From Flagellimonas maritima (GTDB taxonomy: Bacteria > Bacteroidota > Bacteroidia > Flavobacteriales > Flavobacteriaceae): a DNA stretch of 64,000 nucleotides. Both the position numbers and the translations under genes were made by a program. The notes under the pieces were generated by a model, which saw only the letters and a program-made list of their open reading frames with translations, was not told the origin of the DNA and did not search any database. Shown here in pieces: positions 17,563-26,857 of the stretch (position 1 is the first letter of the stretch; every line of letters begins with the position of its first letter). The DNA lies in NCBI RefSeq assembly GCF_003269425.1, contig NZ_CP030104.1:3381001-3445000 (forward strand). The letters run 5' to 3'.

Positions 17563-18504
17563 ATGAAATTCCCAAAACCTTATACCCTAAAAGAAATTTC
17601 AAAGATCATTGATTCTGAATATATTGGAGATGAAGATTTTCCAGTCTTTGGAATGAATGAAATCCATGTGGTGGAAAATGGGGATATTGTTTTTGTGGAC
17701 CATCCAAAATATTATGATAAGGCAATCCATTCCAAGGCAACCATCGTGCTCATTAACAAAAAAGTAGATTGCCCGCCTGGTAAAGCATTATTGATTTCAG
17801 ATGACCCCTTTAGGGATTTCAATAAACTCACCCAATTTTTTAGGCCATTCAATAGTGCGAATAGCGCAATTGCGAAAACTGCACAAATAGGAGAAGGAAC
17901 AATTGTTCAGCCCAATGTCTTTATTGGTAATGATGTAAAAATTGGAAGTGGTTGTATTATCCATTCCAATGTATCCATTTATGATAATTGTACCATCGGA
18001 AATAATGTGACCATTCATAGTGGTACAGTGCTCGGCGCGGATGCCTTCTATTATAAAAAGAGACAAGAAGGTTTTGATAAATTAAAGTCGGGTGGGAGTG
18101 TTGTTATTGGTAACAATGTAGATATAGGAGCATCATGTACTATTGATAGGGGCGTAACTGCAAACACAATCATTGGGGAAGGTTCTAAATTGGACAACCA
18201 GATACAGGTTGGGCATGATACCATTATTGGTAAAAAATGTCTGATTGCCTCCCATACAGGTATTGCGGGCTGCGTTGTTATTGAAGATGAAGTTACGCTT
18301 TGGGGGCAAGTAGGTGTTATCAGCGGAATAACCATTGGCAAAGGAGCGGTCGTTTATGCGCAATCAGGTGTTGCAGGAAGTTTGGAAGGCGGAAAAAACT
18401 ATTTTGGAAGTCCGGCTGGAGAAGCGAGGGCAAAAATGAAAGAATTGTCAATTATTAAAAGCATTCCATCGTTGCTTAAAAAAGCTAAGGGAAATAGCAA
18501 TTAA
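17563..18504 (+). CDS. LpxD-like acyltransferase (second copy)
   Basis: A 313-aa paralog of LpxD. It has an N-terminal domain (1-95, DIVFVDHPKYYDKAIHSKA) and hexapeptide repeats (about 100-290) with the active-site segment DNQIQVGHDTIIG and a histidine in the expected place. It is shorter than the LpxD at 13767 and lacks a long C-terminal helix. It follows efp by 6 bp. It may acylate a different sugar nucleotide or use a different chain length, or be a redundant N-acyltransferase; this is inference. Confidence 0.88.
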   Translation: MKFPKPYTLKEISKIIDSEYIGDEDFPVFGMNEIHVVENGDIVFVDHPKYYDKAIHSKATIVLINKKVDCPPGKALLISDDPFRDFNKLTQFFRPFNSANSAIAKTAQIGEGTIVQPNVFIGNDVKIGSGCIIHSNVSIYDNCTIGNNVTIHSGTVLGADAFYYKKRQEGFDKLKSGGSVVIGNNVDIGASCTIDRGVTANTIIGEGSKLDNQIQVGHDTIIGKKCLIASHTGIAGCVVIEDEVTLWGQVGVISGITIGKGAVVYAQSGVAGSLEGGKNYFGSPAGEARAKMKELSIIKSIPSLLKKAKGNSN

Positions 18505-18532
18505 TTTACTTTAAAAATCAGGGGTAAAAGTA

Positions 18533-18540
18533 TATTTTTG
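18533..18540 (+). promoter_or_regulatory. Promoter -7 element of sucD
   Basis: TATTTTTG, matching TAnnTTTG, 22 nt before the sucD ATG in the 58-bp gap after the LpxD-like gene. The -33 element is not clear. Confidence 0.4.
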
Positions 18541-18562
18541 CCTTTTACAATAAACTAAAAAT

Positions 18563-19435
18563 ATGAGTGTTCTAGTCAACAAAGATTCAAAAATAATTGT
18601 CCAAGGTTTTACAGGAAGTGAAGGTACGTTTCATGCCGGTCAAATGATTGAGTATGGGACCAATGTGGTAGGTGGCGTAACACCGGGAAAAGGAGGTCAA
18701 GAACATTTGGGGAAACCTGTATTCAATACCGTTGAAGATGCGGTTGAACAAGTAAAGGCTGACACTACTATCATTTTTGTACCGCCCGCTTTTGCTGCTG
18801 ATGCCATTATGGAGGCCGCTAGTGCAGGAATCAAAGTGATTATTACAATTACGGAAGGTATTCCCGTTGCTGATATGGTCAAAGCGAATAACTATATAAA
18901 AGATATGGATTGTACACTTGTTGGACCAAATTGTCCAGGTGTTATAACCCCAGATGAAGCAAAAGTTGGTATCATGCCTGGATTTGTATTCAAAAAAGGT
19001 AACGTAGGCATCGTCTCTAAATCAGGTACGTTAACATACGAGGCTGCAGACCAGGTCGTTAGACAAGGACTCGGAATCACTACTGCCATTGGAATTGGCG
19101 GAGACCCCATTATAGGGACAACCACAAAAGAAGCCGTAGAACTTTTAATAAACGACCCAGATACAGAATGTGTGGTAATGATCGGTGAGATTGGCGGTCA
19201 ATTGGAAGCTGATGCTGCAAAATGGTACAAAGAAAGTGGAAGCAAAAAACCAATTGTTGGTTTCATAGCTGGCGAAACTGCACCTGCGGGGAGGACTATG
19301 GGCCATGCCGGTGCTATTGTTGGCGGAAGTGACGATACTGCACAAGCCAAAAAGCGTATCATGCAAGAATGCGGGATACACGTAGTAGATTCTCCAGCAA
19401 AAATTGGAGTGAAGGTAAAAGAGGTTATAGGATAA
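18563..19435 (+). CDS. sucD: Succinate-CoA ligase subunit alpha
   Basis: Alpha subunit of succinyl-CoA synthetase (TCA cycle, substrate-level phosphorylation). The CoA-binding domain starts with [23 protein letters not shown], and the phosphohistidine loop is [13 protein letters not shown] near residue 245. Also seen are [11 protein letters not shown] and [13 protein letters not shown]. At 290 aa it is full length. The beta subunit gene is not adjacent, as is usual in flavobacteria. It ends in a strong terminator at 19456-19483. Confidence 0.97.
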   Translation: MSVLVNKDSKIIVQGFTGSEGTFHAGQMIEYGTNVVGGVTPGKGGQEHLGKPVFNTVEDAVEQVKADTTIIFVPPAFAADAIMEAASAGIKVIITITEGIPVADMVKANNYIKDMDCTLVGPNCPGVITPDEAKVGIMPGFVFKKGNVGIVSKSGTLTYEAADQVVRQGLGITTAIGIGGDPIIGTTTKEAVELLINDPDTECVVMIGEIGGQLEADAAKWYKESGSKKPIVGFIAGETAPAGRTMGHAGAIVGGSDDTAQAKKRIMQECGIHVVDSPAKIGVKVKEVIG

Positions 19436-19455
19436 CCAACCGTTAAAAGTATTAT

Positions 19456-19483
19456 AAATCCCGTGCTATGCGGGATTTTTTTG
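19456..19483 (+). terminator. Rho-independent terminator after sucD
   Basis: AAATCCCG (19456-19463) pairs with CGGGATTT (19471-19478) around a 7-nt loop, followed by a run of T. It separates sucD from fabG; a new promoter follows at once. Confidence 0.8.
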
Positions 19484-19512
19484 TCCAATACACAAAACAA
19501 AAACTATATTTG
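19481..19512 (+). promoter_or_regulatory. Promoter of fabG
   Basis: TTG at 19481-19483, at the end of the sucD terminator T-run, and TATATTTG at 19505-19512, 21 bp apart. The ATG is 31 nt downstream. This fits the Bacteroidota promoter pattern and supports ATG 19544 as the true start, since the longer frame from 19463 begins inside the terminator. Confidence 0.55.
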
Positions 19513-19543
19513 GTCAAAGGCCATTCAAAAAACTTGGAAAGAC

Positions 19544-20290
19544 ATGAAACTTTTAGAAGGTAAAAACGTAATTATAACAGGAGCGAGCAGGGGAATTGGA
19601 AAGGGTATAGCCCAAATATTTGGAAATCACGGAGCTAACGTTGCTTTTACCTATAGTTCCAGCGAAGCACCCGCTTTAGAATTGGAACGTGAGCTTACTG
19701 AAATGGGAGTCAATGCCAAAGCCTATAAAAGTAATGCAGCTAGTTTTTCGGAATCCGAAGAATTGGTGAAAAATGTACTGGAAGATTTTGGGAGTATTGA
19801 TGTACTGATTAACAATGCAGGAATCACCAAGGACAATCTTTTGATGCGAATGGGCGAAGAAGATTTTGATATGGTAATAGAAATCAATCTAAAGTCTGTT
19901 TTTAATATGACCAAAGCTGTCCAGCGTACCATGTTAAAACAGCGGAAAGGTTCCATAATCAATATGAGCAGTGTAGTAGGAGTGAAAGGAAATGCAGGGC
20001 AGACCAACTACGCTGCATCCAAAGCGGGTATGATTGGATTTTCAAAATCCGTAGCCTTGGAACTAGGTTCTAGAAATATACGTTGCAACGCCATTGCCCC
20101 AGGTTTTATTGAAACGGAAATGACGGATAAACTGGACGAAAAAACGGTACAGGGCTGGCGGAATGCAATTCCTTTAAAAAGGGGAGGAAGTCCTGAAGAC
20201 GTTGCAAATGCTTGTGTATTTTTAGCTTCTGACCTATCGGCTTATATAACGGGTCAAGTTCTGAACGTGGATGGCGGAATGCTAACCTAA
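19544..20290 (+). CDS. fabG: 3-oxoacyl-ACP reductase
   Basis: NADPH-dependent ketoreduction in fatty acid elongation. It is a short-chain dehydrogenase with NITGASRGIGKG-type cofactor motif (IITGASRGIG, residues about 10-19), NNAGITKDNLLMRM, catalytic Ser in SSVVGVKGNAGQ, and YAASKAG with the Tyr-x3-Lys pair. The C-terminus ITGQVLNVDGGM is characteristic of FabG. It is 248 aa from ATG 19544, the usual length. It is followed 6 bp later by the VWA protein gene. Confidence 0.94.
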   Translation: MKLLEGKNVIITGASRGIGKGIAQIFGNHGANVAFTYSSSEAPALELERELTEMGVNAKAYKSNAASFSESEELVKNVLEDFGSIDVLINNAGITKDNLLMRMGEEDFDMVIEINLKSVFNMTKAVQRTMLKQRKGSIINMSSVVGVKGNAGQTNYAASKAGMIGFSKSVALELGSRNIRCNAIAPGFIETEMTDKLDEKTVQGWRNAIPLKRGGSPEDVANACVFLASDLSAYITGQVLNVDGGMLT

Positions 20291-20296
20291 AAATGA

Positions 20297-22330
20297 ATGG
20301 AAATACGCACTTTACTCCTTATAATTTTAGCAGCAATAGTAGCGCTATCCATCGTATTTTACCAGTATTTTTATAAGAACAAAAGACACGGTTCCTTAAG
20401 ATGGGTTTTGGCCACATTACGTTTTTTTGTACTGTTCGCTTCACTTTTACTTCTTATAAATCCAAAACTCACCAAGCGGGATTACTATCTAGAAAAAGCA
20501 AATTTGGTACTTCTGCTAGATGACTCCGAGTCCATGAAAAATGCTTCGGATGGGTTCTCAATGCAAAATAAAATCGATGCCATCGTTAAAAATGATGATC
20601 TAAACAATCGGTTTTCCATACAGCAATATTCCTTTGGAGTCAATATCCATCAGACAGATTCCGTGGGTTTTGGACAAAAGAATACGGACATTTCAAATGC
20701 CCTTACTAAAATAGCTGAAATCTTTTCCAACAGGAGCACGTCTGTAATCATTCCTACTGATGGAAATCAAACGTTGGGCAGAGACTATGATTACATTGAT
20801 TTGAACAAGAACATTTCAGTATATCCCATTGTAGTTGGCGACACCACTGCTTTTGAGGATATTTCAGTTGGTTTGGTTAATAGCAATACCTACGCATTTT
20901 TAAAAAACAAGTTTCCCATTGAGGCAACAATTCAATACAAAGGTTCAAAATCAATTTCAAGAAGCGTAACTATTTCTGTGAACGGCAGAAGGGTTTACCA
21001 AGAAAATCTGGAATTTGGCCCAAACCAAAACAGTAGATCGATAAATACCTTGGTGGAGGCGACAAGGGTTGGTGTTCAATCAATAATGGTAGCGGTGCAG
21101 CCGTTGGAAAATGAAAAGAACAAATTTAACAATATTAAGGAAACGGCGATTGAGGTCATTGATGAAAAAACTACTATAGCTATTGTATCCGACATCGTTC
21201 ATCCTGATATTGGCACGTTGAAAAAATCTATTGAAGCCAACGAACAAAGGAAGGTCAAGATATTCAAACCGAATACACCGATAGCCAATTTAAACGAAAT
21301 TGATATTTTTATATTCTACCAACCCAATAGCAAATTCAAGAACATCTACCAATCAGTAAAGAAAACAAAGACAAATTTTTTTACAATTACCGGAAGTAAT
21401 ACTGATTGGAATTTTCTAAATCAAATACAGCAAAGTTTTTCGAAAGAAAATTTTAACCAGAGTGAAGATGTACAGCCTATCTTAAATAGTGCATTCAATA
21501 TATTTAATATTGAAAATTTTGATGTGGCCGGATTTCCGCCCCTCGAGAGTGGTTTGGGTGACATACAAATGAATGAAAATGCTGAAACATTGCTGTTTCA
21601 ACAAATTAAGGGAGTGGACTTGAGCAAGCCTCTCTTTTCATTTTTAACAGAAGATGGACAAAAAGAAGCTGTTCTTTTTGGAGAGAATATTTGGAAATGG
21701 AGGGCCCAAACATATCGCAATGACCAAAACTTCCAAGCTTTTGACAATTTTATGGGAACACTCATGCGCTATTTGGCAGCCAATAATCAACGAAGCAGAT
21801 TGGAACTCGACTATAAGTTGATTTTTGACAATGCAAGTTTAGCTAGGATTAGGGGTGCTTACTATGATAAAAGCTATAGCTTTGATTTCAACGCGAACAT
21901 AAATATTAAAATTGAAGGGATTGATAATGACTTTTCCAGAGAATATCCCATGCTTTTAAAAGGTTCTTTTTTTGAAGCTGATTTAAGCAATTTACAAGCT
22001 GGAGCATATAACTTTACGGCTACCGTTAAAGGTGAAAATATAAAACGTTCCGGTAAATTCAAGATTCTCGATTTTAATCTGGAAAAACAACTGCTATCTT
22101 CCAATTATGAAAAACTGAACAGGCTTTCGGTAAGGACAAATGGAAAAATATATACTCCCATTGAAATTGATAAGTTGATAGATCATTTGTCAACATCGGA
22201 GCAGTTCGTACCTATTCAAAAGAGCAAGCAAAATGTCGTATCTTTAATCGATTTTCGACTGCTTTTGGGCTTTATAATAGCAACGCTTTCATTGGAGTGG
22301 TTTATCAGGAAATATAACGGACTAATATAA
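20297..22330 (+). CDS. VWA-domain membrane protein
   Basis: A 677-aa inner-membrane protein with a BatA/BatB-like topology. Two N-terminal membrane segments (about 4-24 and 37-57) are followed by a von Willebrand A-like domain with the metal site LLLDDSESMK (DxSxS). A long periplasmic region resembling beta-sandwich domains follows, then a C-terminal membrane segment (IDFRLLLGFIIATLSLEWFI). The central part (300-420) resembles a glutamine amidotransferase-like fold common in this family, though I see no catalytic residues. It lies between fabG and the SPFH gene. Function is unknown; a scaffold or envelope-stress role is plausible. Confidence 0.75.
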   Translation: MEIRTLLLIILAAIVALSIVFYQYFYKNKRHGSLRWVLATLRFFVLFASLLLLINPKLTKRDYYLEKANLVLLLDDSESMKNASDGFSMQNKIDAIVKNDDLNNRFSIQQYSFGVNIHQTDSVGFGQKNTDISNALTKIAEIFSNRSTSVIIPTDGNQTLGRDYDYIDLNKNISVYPIVVGDTTAFEDISVGLVNSNTYAFLKNKFPIEATIQYKGSKSISRSVTISVNGRRVYQENLEFGPNQNSRSINTLVEATRVGVQSIMVAVQPLENEKNKFNNIKETAIEVIDEKTTIAIVSDIVHPDIGTLKKSIEANEQRKVKIFKPNTPIANLNEIDIFIFYQPNSKFKNIYQSVKKTKTNFFTITGSNTDWNFLNQIQQSFSKENFNQSEDVQPILNSAFNIFNIENFDVAGFPPLESGLGDIQMNENAETLLFQQIKGVDLSKPLFSFLTEDGQKEAVLFGENIWKWRAQTYRNDQNFQAFDNFMGTLMRYLAANNQRSRLELDYKLIFDNASLARIRGAYYDKSYSFDFNANINIKIEGIDNDFSREYPMLLKGSFFEADLSNLQAGAYNFTATVKGENIKRSGKFKILDFNLEKQLLSSNYEKLNRLSVRTNGKIYTPIEIDKLIDHLSTSEQFVPIQKSKQNVVSLIDFRLLLGFIIATLSLEWFIRKYNGLI

Positions 22331-22340
22331 AACATAACAC

Positions 22341-23156
22341 ATGGATAGATTACCAAAGATTGCTTTACCTGTAATAGCGGTCATTATCGTATTGATTATT
22401 TTAATTTCAAAGTCGGCCGTAACCATAGGCTCTGGTGAAGCCGGGGTTTTGTACAAGACTTTTGGCGGCGGTGTGGTAACGGACAAGCCAGCACTTGGTG
22501 AAGGGTTCCATATTGTGGCTCCTTGGAACCGGGTCTATATATATGAGGTAAGGCAACAAGAAGTTTTTGAAAAAATGCAAGTGCTTTCCTCAAACGGATT
22601 GGAAATAAAACTGGATGCTTCCGCATGGTTTCAGCCAAAATTTGAGGATTTGGGAAGATTGCACCAAGAAAAAGGGGAATCCTATGTGGATCGTATACTT
22701 CTTCCAACTATTCGTTCAGCTGCAAGAAGTGTTGTGGGGCGTTATACTCCAGAACAATTGTATTCCAGTAAAAGAGATGCCATTCAACAAGAAATTTTTG
22801 AAGAAACAAAGAAAATTGTGGATGGGCAGTATATTCAATTGAACGAAGTGCTTGTTAGGGATGTCACGCTTCCCCCAACTATCAAAGAGGCAATAGAACG
22901 CAAATTAAAACAAGAACAAGAATCATTGGAATATGAATTTCGTCTGGTAACTGCTAAGAAAGAGGCCGAAAAAGTAACCATTGAAGCACAGGGTAAGGCG
23001 GACGCCAACCGAATTCTAAGTGCCTCACTAACGGATAAGATACTTCAAGATAAAGGAATAGATGCTACTCTGGAACTTTCAAAATCCCCAAATTCAAAAG
23101 TGGTCATTGTTGGTAGCGGAGACTCTGGATTACCTTTGATATTGGGAAATAACTAA
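22341..23156 (+). CDS. Prohibitin / SPFH family membrane protein
   Basis: A 271-aa band-7 protein: one N-terminal membrane anchor (about 8-25), the SPFH domain (25-200; GEAGVLYKTFGGGVV, GEGFHIVAPWNRVYIYEVRQQE, RSAARSVVGRYTPEQLYSS) and a helical coiled-coil tail ending in VVIVGSGDSGLPLIL. Prohibitins form large ring assemblies in the membrane and can bind FtsH-type proteases; this is family knowledge. It follows the VWA gene by 10 bp. The his leader region begins right after it. Confidence 0.92.
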   Translation: MDRLPKIALPVIAVIIVLIILISKSAVTIGSGEAGVLYKTFGGGVVTDKPALGEGFHIVAPWNRVYIYEVRQQEVFEKMQVLSSNGLEIKLDASAWFQPKFEDLGRLHQEKGESYVDRILLPTIRSAARSVVGRYTPEQLYSSKRDAIQQEIFEETKKIVDGQYIQLNEVLVRDVTLPPTIKEAIERKLKQEQESLEYEFRLVTAKKEAEKVTIEAQGKADANRILSASLTDKILQDKGIDATLELSKSPNSKVVIVGSGDSGLPLILGNN

Positions 23157-23166
23157 ATAAACCTTT

Positions 23167-23194
23167 TTTGATATAAAAATAAATTTTACTTTTG
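23167..23194 (+). promoter_or_regulatory. Promoter of the histidine operon
   Basis: TTTG at 23167-23170 and TACTTTTG at 23187-23194, with 16 bp between. The leader peptide ATG lies 8 nt after the -7 element, so the leader message would start just before its own start codon. Confidence 0.55.
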
Positions 23195-23202
23195 ATATCG
23201 AA

Positions 23203-23256
23203 ATGAGAAATAACAACACACATCACCATTTTTATCCTTGCACTCAGGCGAGATAG
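23203..23256 (+). CDS. hisL: His operon leader peptide (17 aa)
   Basis: A 17-codon frame, reading MRNNNTHHHFYPCTQAR, with three consecutive His codons (23221-23229), starting 8 nt after the promoter and ending 97 bp before hisG. It is followed by an antiterminator arm and a terminator hairpin. Ribosome stalling at the His codons when charged tRNA-His is scarce is the classical attenuation logic. Leader peptides are known from the enteric his operon; this one is unrelated in sequence. The codons after the His run (CTQAR) carry the antiterminator arm, so their sequence is constrained at RNA level. Confidence 0.75.
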   Translation: MRNNNTHHHFYPCTQAR

Positions 23257-23320
23257 AAATGTATTGTTGTTTTTAAAATATATTCTAAACCCGTTTGAGA
23301 AATCAAGCGGGTTTTATTTT
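23243..23320 (+). promoter_or_regulatory. Transcription attenuator of the histidine operon
   Basis: The terminator hairpin has 5' arm 23287-23298 (AAACCCGTTTGA), loop GAAA, and 3' arm 23303-23314 with one G-T wobble, followed by TATTTTTG. The competing pairing is CTCAGGCG (23243-23250), inside the leader peptide's last codons, with CGTTTGAG (23292-23299): 8 pairs, two of them wobble. A ribosome stalled at His codons 23221-23229 would leave 23243-23250 free, allowing the antiterminator. A ribosome reaching the stop at 23254 would cover it and permit termination. Confidence 0.75.
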
Positions 23321-23355
23321 TGTGCCTGTTTGGAAACCAAACAAAATTTGTAATA

Positions 23356-24213
23356 ATGACTAAAATTAGAATTGCTGTTCAAAAGAGTGGGCGTTTAAAC
23401 CAAGACTCCCTAAAAATTTTAAAAGACTGTGGCATTTCCATTGATAATGGAAAAGACCAACTCAAAGCTACGGCCCGTAATTTTCCTTTGGAAGTTCTTT
23501 ACCTTAGGAATGGTGATATACCACAATATTTAAGGGATGGCATTGTTGACATTGCTGTGCTTGGAGAAAATGTATTAATAGAGAAAGGAAGGGATATATC
23601 AATCGTTGAAAAACTTGGTTTTTCAAAATGCAGGGTCTCTTTAGCGGTTCCAAAATCCACTAAGTACAACTCTGTCAAAGATTTTGAAGGTAAGCGTATC
23701 GCTACTTCATATCCCAATACGGTATTGGATTACCTAAAATCCAAGGGAGTTACCGCTGACCTTCACATTATTAATGGCTCTGTAGAAATAGCTCCGAATA
23801 TTGGACTGGCCGATGGTATCTGTGATATCGTTTCAAGCGGAAGTACATTGTTCAAGAACAATTTAAAGGAGGTCGAGGTTATATTGAAAAGTGAAGCGGT
23901 ATTGGCGGTTTCCCCAAAAATCTCTGAAGAATGTACCGTTATTCTCGAAAAGCTACAATTTCGAATAAAATCAGTGCTACAGGCAAGAAATAATAAATAT
24001 ATATTGCTCAACGCTCCAAATGACAAGTTGGATGAAATCATATCCATATTGCCAGGCATGCGAAGTCCAACCGTGCTTCCTTTGGCGGAAGAAGGATGGA
24101 GTTCCGTACACACGGTTCTAAATAAAGATACTTTTTGGGAGGTCATCGATGAGTTGAAAGAAGCTGGTGCAGAAGGTATTCTGGTATGCCCGATAGAAAA
24201 AATGGTAATCTAA
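23356..24213 (+). CDS. hisG: ATP phosphoribosyltransferase (long form)
   Basis: First, committed step of histidine synthesis: ATP plus PRPP to phosphoribosyl-ATP. At 285 aa it is the long form with a C-terminal regulatory ACT-like domain (about 210-285, ILPGMRSPTVLPLAEEGWSSVHTV) that binds histidine for feedback inhibition. The catalytic part has IAVQKSGRLNQDS, the PRPP motif IVSSGSTLFKNNLKE. ATG 23356 is chosen; an upstream frame reaches into the attenuator and is unlikely. It is the first structural gene after the leader. Confidence 0.96.
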   Translation: MTKIRIAVQKSGRLNQDSLKILKDCGISIDNGKDQLKATARNFPLEVLYLRNGDIPQYLRDGIVDIAVLGENVLIEKGRDISIVEKLGFSKCRVSLAVPKSTKYNSVKDFEGKRIATSYPNTVLDYLKSKGVTADLHIINGSVEIAPNIGLADGICDIVSSGSTLFKNNLKEVEVILKSEAVLAVSPKISEECTVILEKLQFRIKSVLQARNNKYILLNAPNDKLDEIISILPGMRSPTVLPLAEEGWSSVHTVLNKDTFWEVIDELKEAGAEGILVCPIEKMVI

Positions 24214-24308
24214 AAGTACGAGGCAGAGATACTAAGTTGGAAATACAAAGTAAGAAATGAATCAGTTAAGATTAAATTTATCTATGTCCTATCGTAATGT
24301 AACCGTTA

Positions 24309-24388
24309 CCCAGAATTTATTTCTGGGTCACATCATAAAATCAATATATTGAAATTGTTGTGGGATGCTGAAACAAGTTCAGCATGAC
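24309..24388. repeat. REP-like hairpins in the hisG-hisD gap
   Basis: Two hairpins lie in the 248-bp gap: CCCAGAA (24309-24315) with TTCTGGG (24321-24327), and ATGCTGAA with TTCAGCAT in 24365-24388. The second contains CTGAAACAAGTTCAG, the same core as a copy at 30440-30464 and the inverse of the GAACTCGTTTCAG type copies at 30384 and 30523. The rest of the gap shows nothing I can name. Confidence 0.6.
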
Positions 24389-24461
24389 TTGCAAAACGAC
24401 TATTGTAACGAAACATAGAGGTGTGAGATGAGTTTTTCTTCTTCAAAAAAAGTTCGGGAAT

Positions 24462-25751
24462 ATGAAAAAGTATAAAAATCCAGATAAGTCGGAATGGCCT
24501 AAAATTCTCTCAAGGCCTACACAGACATTTGATGCCTTAGAACCGATTGCTGACGAGGTTTTTGAGAAAGTTCAAAATGAAGGAGATCAAGCACTAAGAA
24601 CATACACCCAAAAATTTGATGGGGTTGCCATTACAGATTTTAAGGTTTTAGAAGAAGAGATACTTGAAGCTACTGATTTGGTTTCAGAAGATTTAAAACA
24701 AGCCATATCTCTGGCAAAAAACAATATAGAAAGATTTCATTCCGCCCAAAAAACAGGGAAAACAGCATTGGAAACCATGCCGGGAGTTTCTTGCTGGCAG
24801 GAAAAAAGACCTATTCAAAAAGTCGGGTTGTATATTCCAGGGGGTACGGCCCCTTTGTTCTCTACCATTCTGATGCTCGCCGTTCCTGCAAAAATTGCAG
24901 GTTGCGAAGAAATTGTACTGTGTACTCCACCAAATAAGAATGGAGCAATACATCCGGCAATTTTATATACGGCACAATTATGTGGGGTGACCCAAATTTT
25001 TAAGGTTGGCGGCATACAGGCCATTGCGGGGATGACATTTGGCACTGAGTCCATTCCAAGCGTATATAAAATATTTGGTCCAGGAAATCAGTACGTTACA
25101 GTAGCTAAACAGTTGGCAACCAAATATGGAGTGGCCATCGATATGCCTGCAGGTCCCAGCGAACTACTGGTCGTAGCCGATGATTCTGCCGAGGCAGCCT
25201 TTGTGGCTTCTGATTTATTGAGTCAAGCGGAACATGGTACGGATAGTCAGGTTGTTTTGGTTTCTACTTCAGAACAGCTACTGGATGCAGTCGGCAAGGA
25301 GGTTGGCATACAGCTAGAAGCACTGCCCCGCAAGGCAATTGCCAAACGTGCGATTGAAAATAGTAGACTTATTTTAGTCGAAAACAATCAAGTAGCGGTA
25401 GACATCATCAATGAATACGGTCCAGAACATTATATCGTCTGTGTTGCCGATGAAGATTTCTATATTCAGAATACAATAAATGCAGGTTCGGTATTTATAG
25501 GGAATTATACTCCCGAAAGTGCTGGTGATTATGCTTCTGGCACCAACCATACCTTACCGACAAACGGATATGCCAAACAGTATAGCGGTGTAAACTTGGA
25601 TAGTTTCATGAAGAGCATGACCTTTCAAAAAATATCAAAAGAAGGTATTTTAGGTATTGGTAAGGCTGTCGAATTAATGGCAGAAGCAGAAGGATTACAG
25701 GCACACAAAAATGCCGTTACACTTAGATTGGATAGTTTAAAGAATCAGTGA
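24462..25751 (+). CDS. hisD: Histidinol dehydrogenase
   Basis: Final two oxidations of the pathway, histidinol to histidine, with NAD and zinc. The signature is clear: GLYIPGGTAPLFSTILMLA, KIFGPGNQYVTVAKQL, DMPAGPSELLVVAD, and the catalytic Glu/His region NEYGPEHYIV. The C-terminal GDYASGTNHTLPTNGYAK is conserved. At 429 aa it is full length. The start at ATG 24462 follows a 248-bp gap holding REP-like hairpins, so an internal promoter is possible, though hisD may simply be read from the his promoter. Confidence 0.97.
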   Translation: MKKYKNPDKSEWPKILSRPTQTFDALEPIADEVFEKVQNEGDQALRTYTQKFDGVAITDFKVLEEEILEATDLVSEDLKQAISLAKNNIERFHSAQKTGKTALETMPGVSCWQEKRPIQKVGLYIPGGTAPLFSTILMLAVPAKIAGCEEIVLCTPPNKNGAIHPAILYTAQLCGVTQIFKVGGIQAIAGMTFGTESIPSVYKIFGPGNQYVTVAKQLATKYGVAIDMPAGPSELLVVADDSAEAAFVASDLLSQAEHGTDSQVVLVSTSEQLLDAVGKEVGIQLEALPRKAIAKRAIENSRLILVENNQVAVDIINEYGPEHYIVCVADEDFYIQNTINAGSVFIGNYTPESAGDYASGTNHTLPTNGYAKQYSGVNLDSFMKSMTFQKISKEGILGIGKAVELMAEAEGLQAHKNAVTLRLDSLKNQ

Positions 25752-25807
25752 CATAGCCAGGATTTTAGGCTGCGTTCCAAATAAAATAAAGTTGCGGTTT
25801 TGATACA

Positions 25808-26857
25808 ATGAAGAACACGTTCAATATACAAGATTTAGTTAGGGATACCGTAAAGGATTTAAAACCATATTCTTCGGCCAGGGACGAATATGTTTCGGAT
25901 GGTTCTGAAATGATTTTTTTAGATGCCAACGAAAACCCTTTCGAAAATGGTTTAAATCGGTATCCGGACCCGCAACAACGAAGTTTAAAGACACTCTTAT
26001 CCGAGGAAAAACAAGTATCGGAAAAGAATATCCTATTGGGCAACGGAAGCGATGAAGTATTGGATTTAATTTTCAGGGCTTTTTGCGAACCAAATCAAGA
26101 TAATGTTATCACGCTACCACCTACCTATGGAATGTACAAGGTATTGTCTGGAATCAATGCCGTAGAAAATAAGGAGGTATTATTAACAACGGGATTTGAA
26201 CCTGATGTAGACAAAATTTTGAATACGGTCAATAAATCATCAAAAATTATTTTTATTTGTTCTCCCAACAATCCAACGGGCAATGCATTCTCACTAGAGA
26301 AAATCGAGAAATTGTTGACTAACTTTCAAGGAATAGTGGTCATAGATGAAGCTTATGTGGATTTTTCATCGGAAAAAAGCTGGGTCAAATCGTTAAATAA
26401 ATATTCTAACCTTATCGTTACGCAAACGATGTCCAAAGCTTATGGTATGGCAGGGATTCGGTTGGGAATTTGTTATGCTTCCGAAGAAATCATTGGGATT
26501 TTAAACAAAATCAAACCACCGTACAACGTAAATCAACTTACGCAATACCAAGCATTGAAACGGGTTTTGGACGAAACCCTGGTTCAAGAAGAAGTGAAGA
26601 AAATTCTTATTGAACGCAATATCCTAACCAAAGAATTGGAACAGCTAAGTTTTGTGGAACACATTTATAAATCAGATGCCAATTTTGTTTTGGCGAAAGT
26701 TGATGATGCAAACAAAAGGTATGAAGAGCTGTTGGCATTAAAAATTGTGGTCAGGAACAGAAGCAACCAACCTTTATGTGAAAACACGCTCAGATTTACC
26801 GTTGGCACACCAAACGAGAACAGGAAATTGATAGCAATTTTAAAAGAAATTGAATAA
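25808..26857 (+). CDS. hisC: Histidinol-phosphate aminotransferase
   Basis: PLP-dependent aminotransferase class I/II, converting imidazole-acetol phosphate to histidinol phosphate. Visible are [53 protein letters not shown] and the PLP lysine in [16 protein letters not shown]. At 349 aa it is of normal length. The stop codon overlaps the hisB start by one base (ATGA-type coupling: TAATGG), so the two are translationally linked. Confidence 0.96.
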   Translation: MKNTFNIQDLVRDTVKDLKPYSSARDEYVSDGSEMIFLDANENPFENGLNRYPDPQQRSLKTLLSEEKQVSEKNILLGNGSDEVLDLIFRAFCEPNQDNVITLPPTYGMYKVLSGINAVENKEVLLTTGFEPDVDKILNTVNKSSKIIFICSPNNPTGNAFSLEKIEKLLTNFQGIVVIDEAYVDFSSEKSWVKSLNKYSNLIVTQTMSKAYGMAGIRLGICYASEEIIGILNKIKPPYNVNQLTQYQALKRVLDETLVQEEVKKILIERNILTKELEQLSFVEHIYKSDANFVLAKVDDANKRYEELLALKIVVRNRSNQPLCENTLRFTVGTPNENRKLIAILKEIE

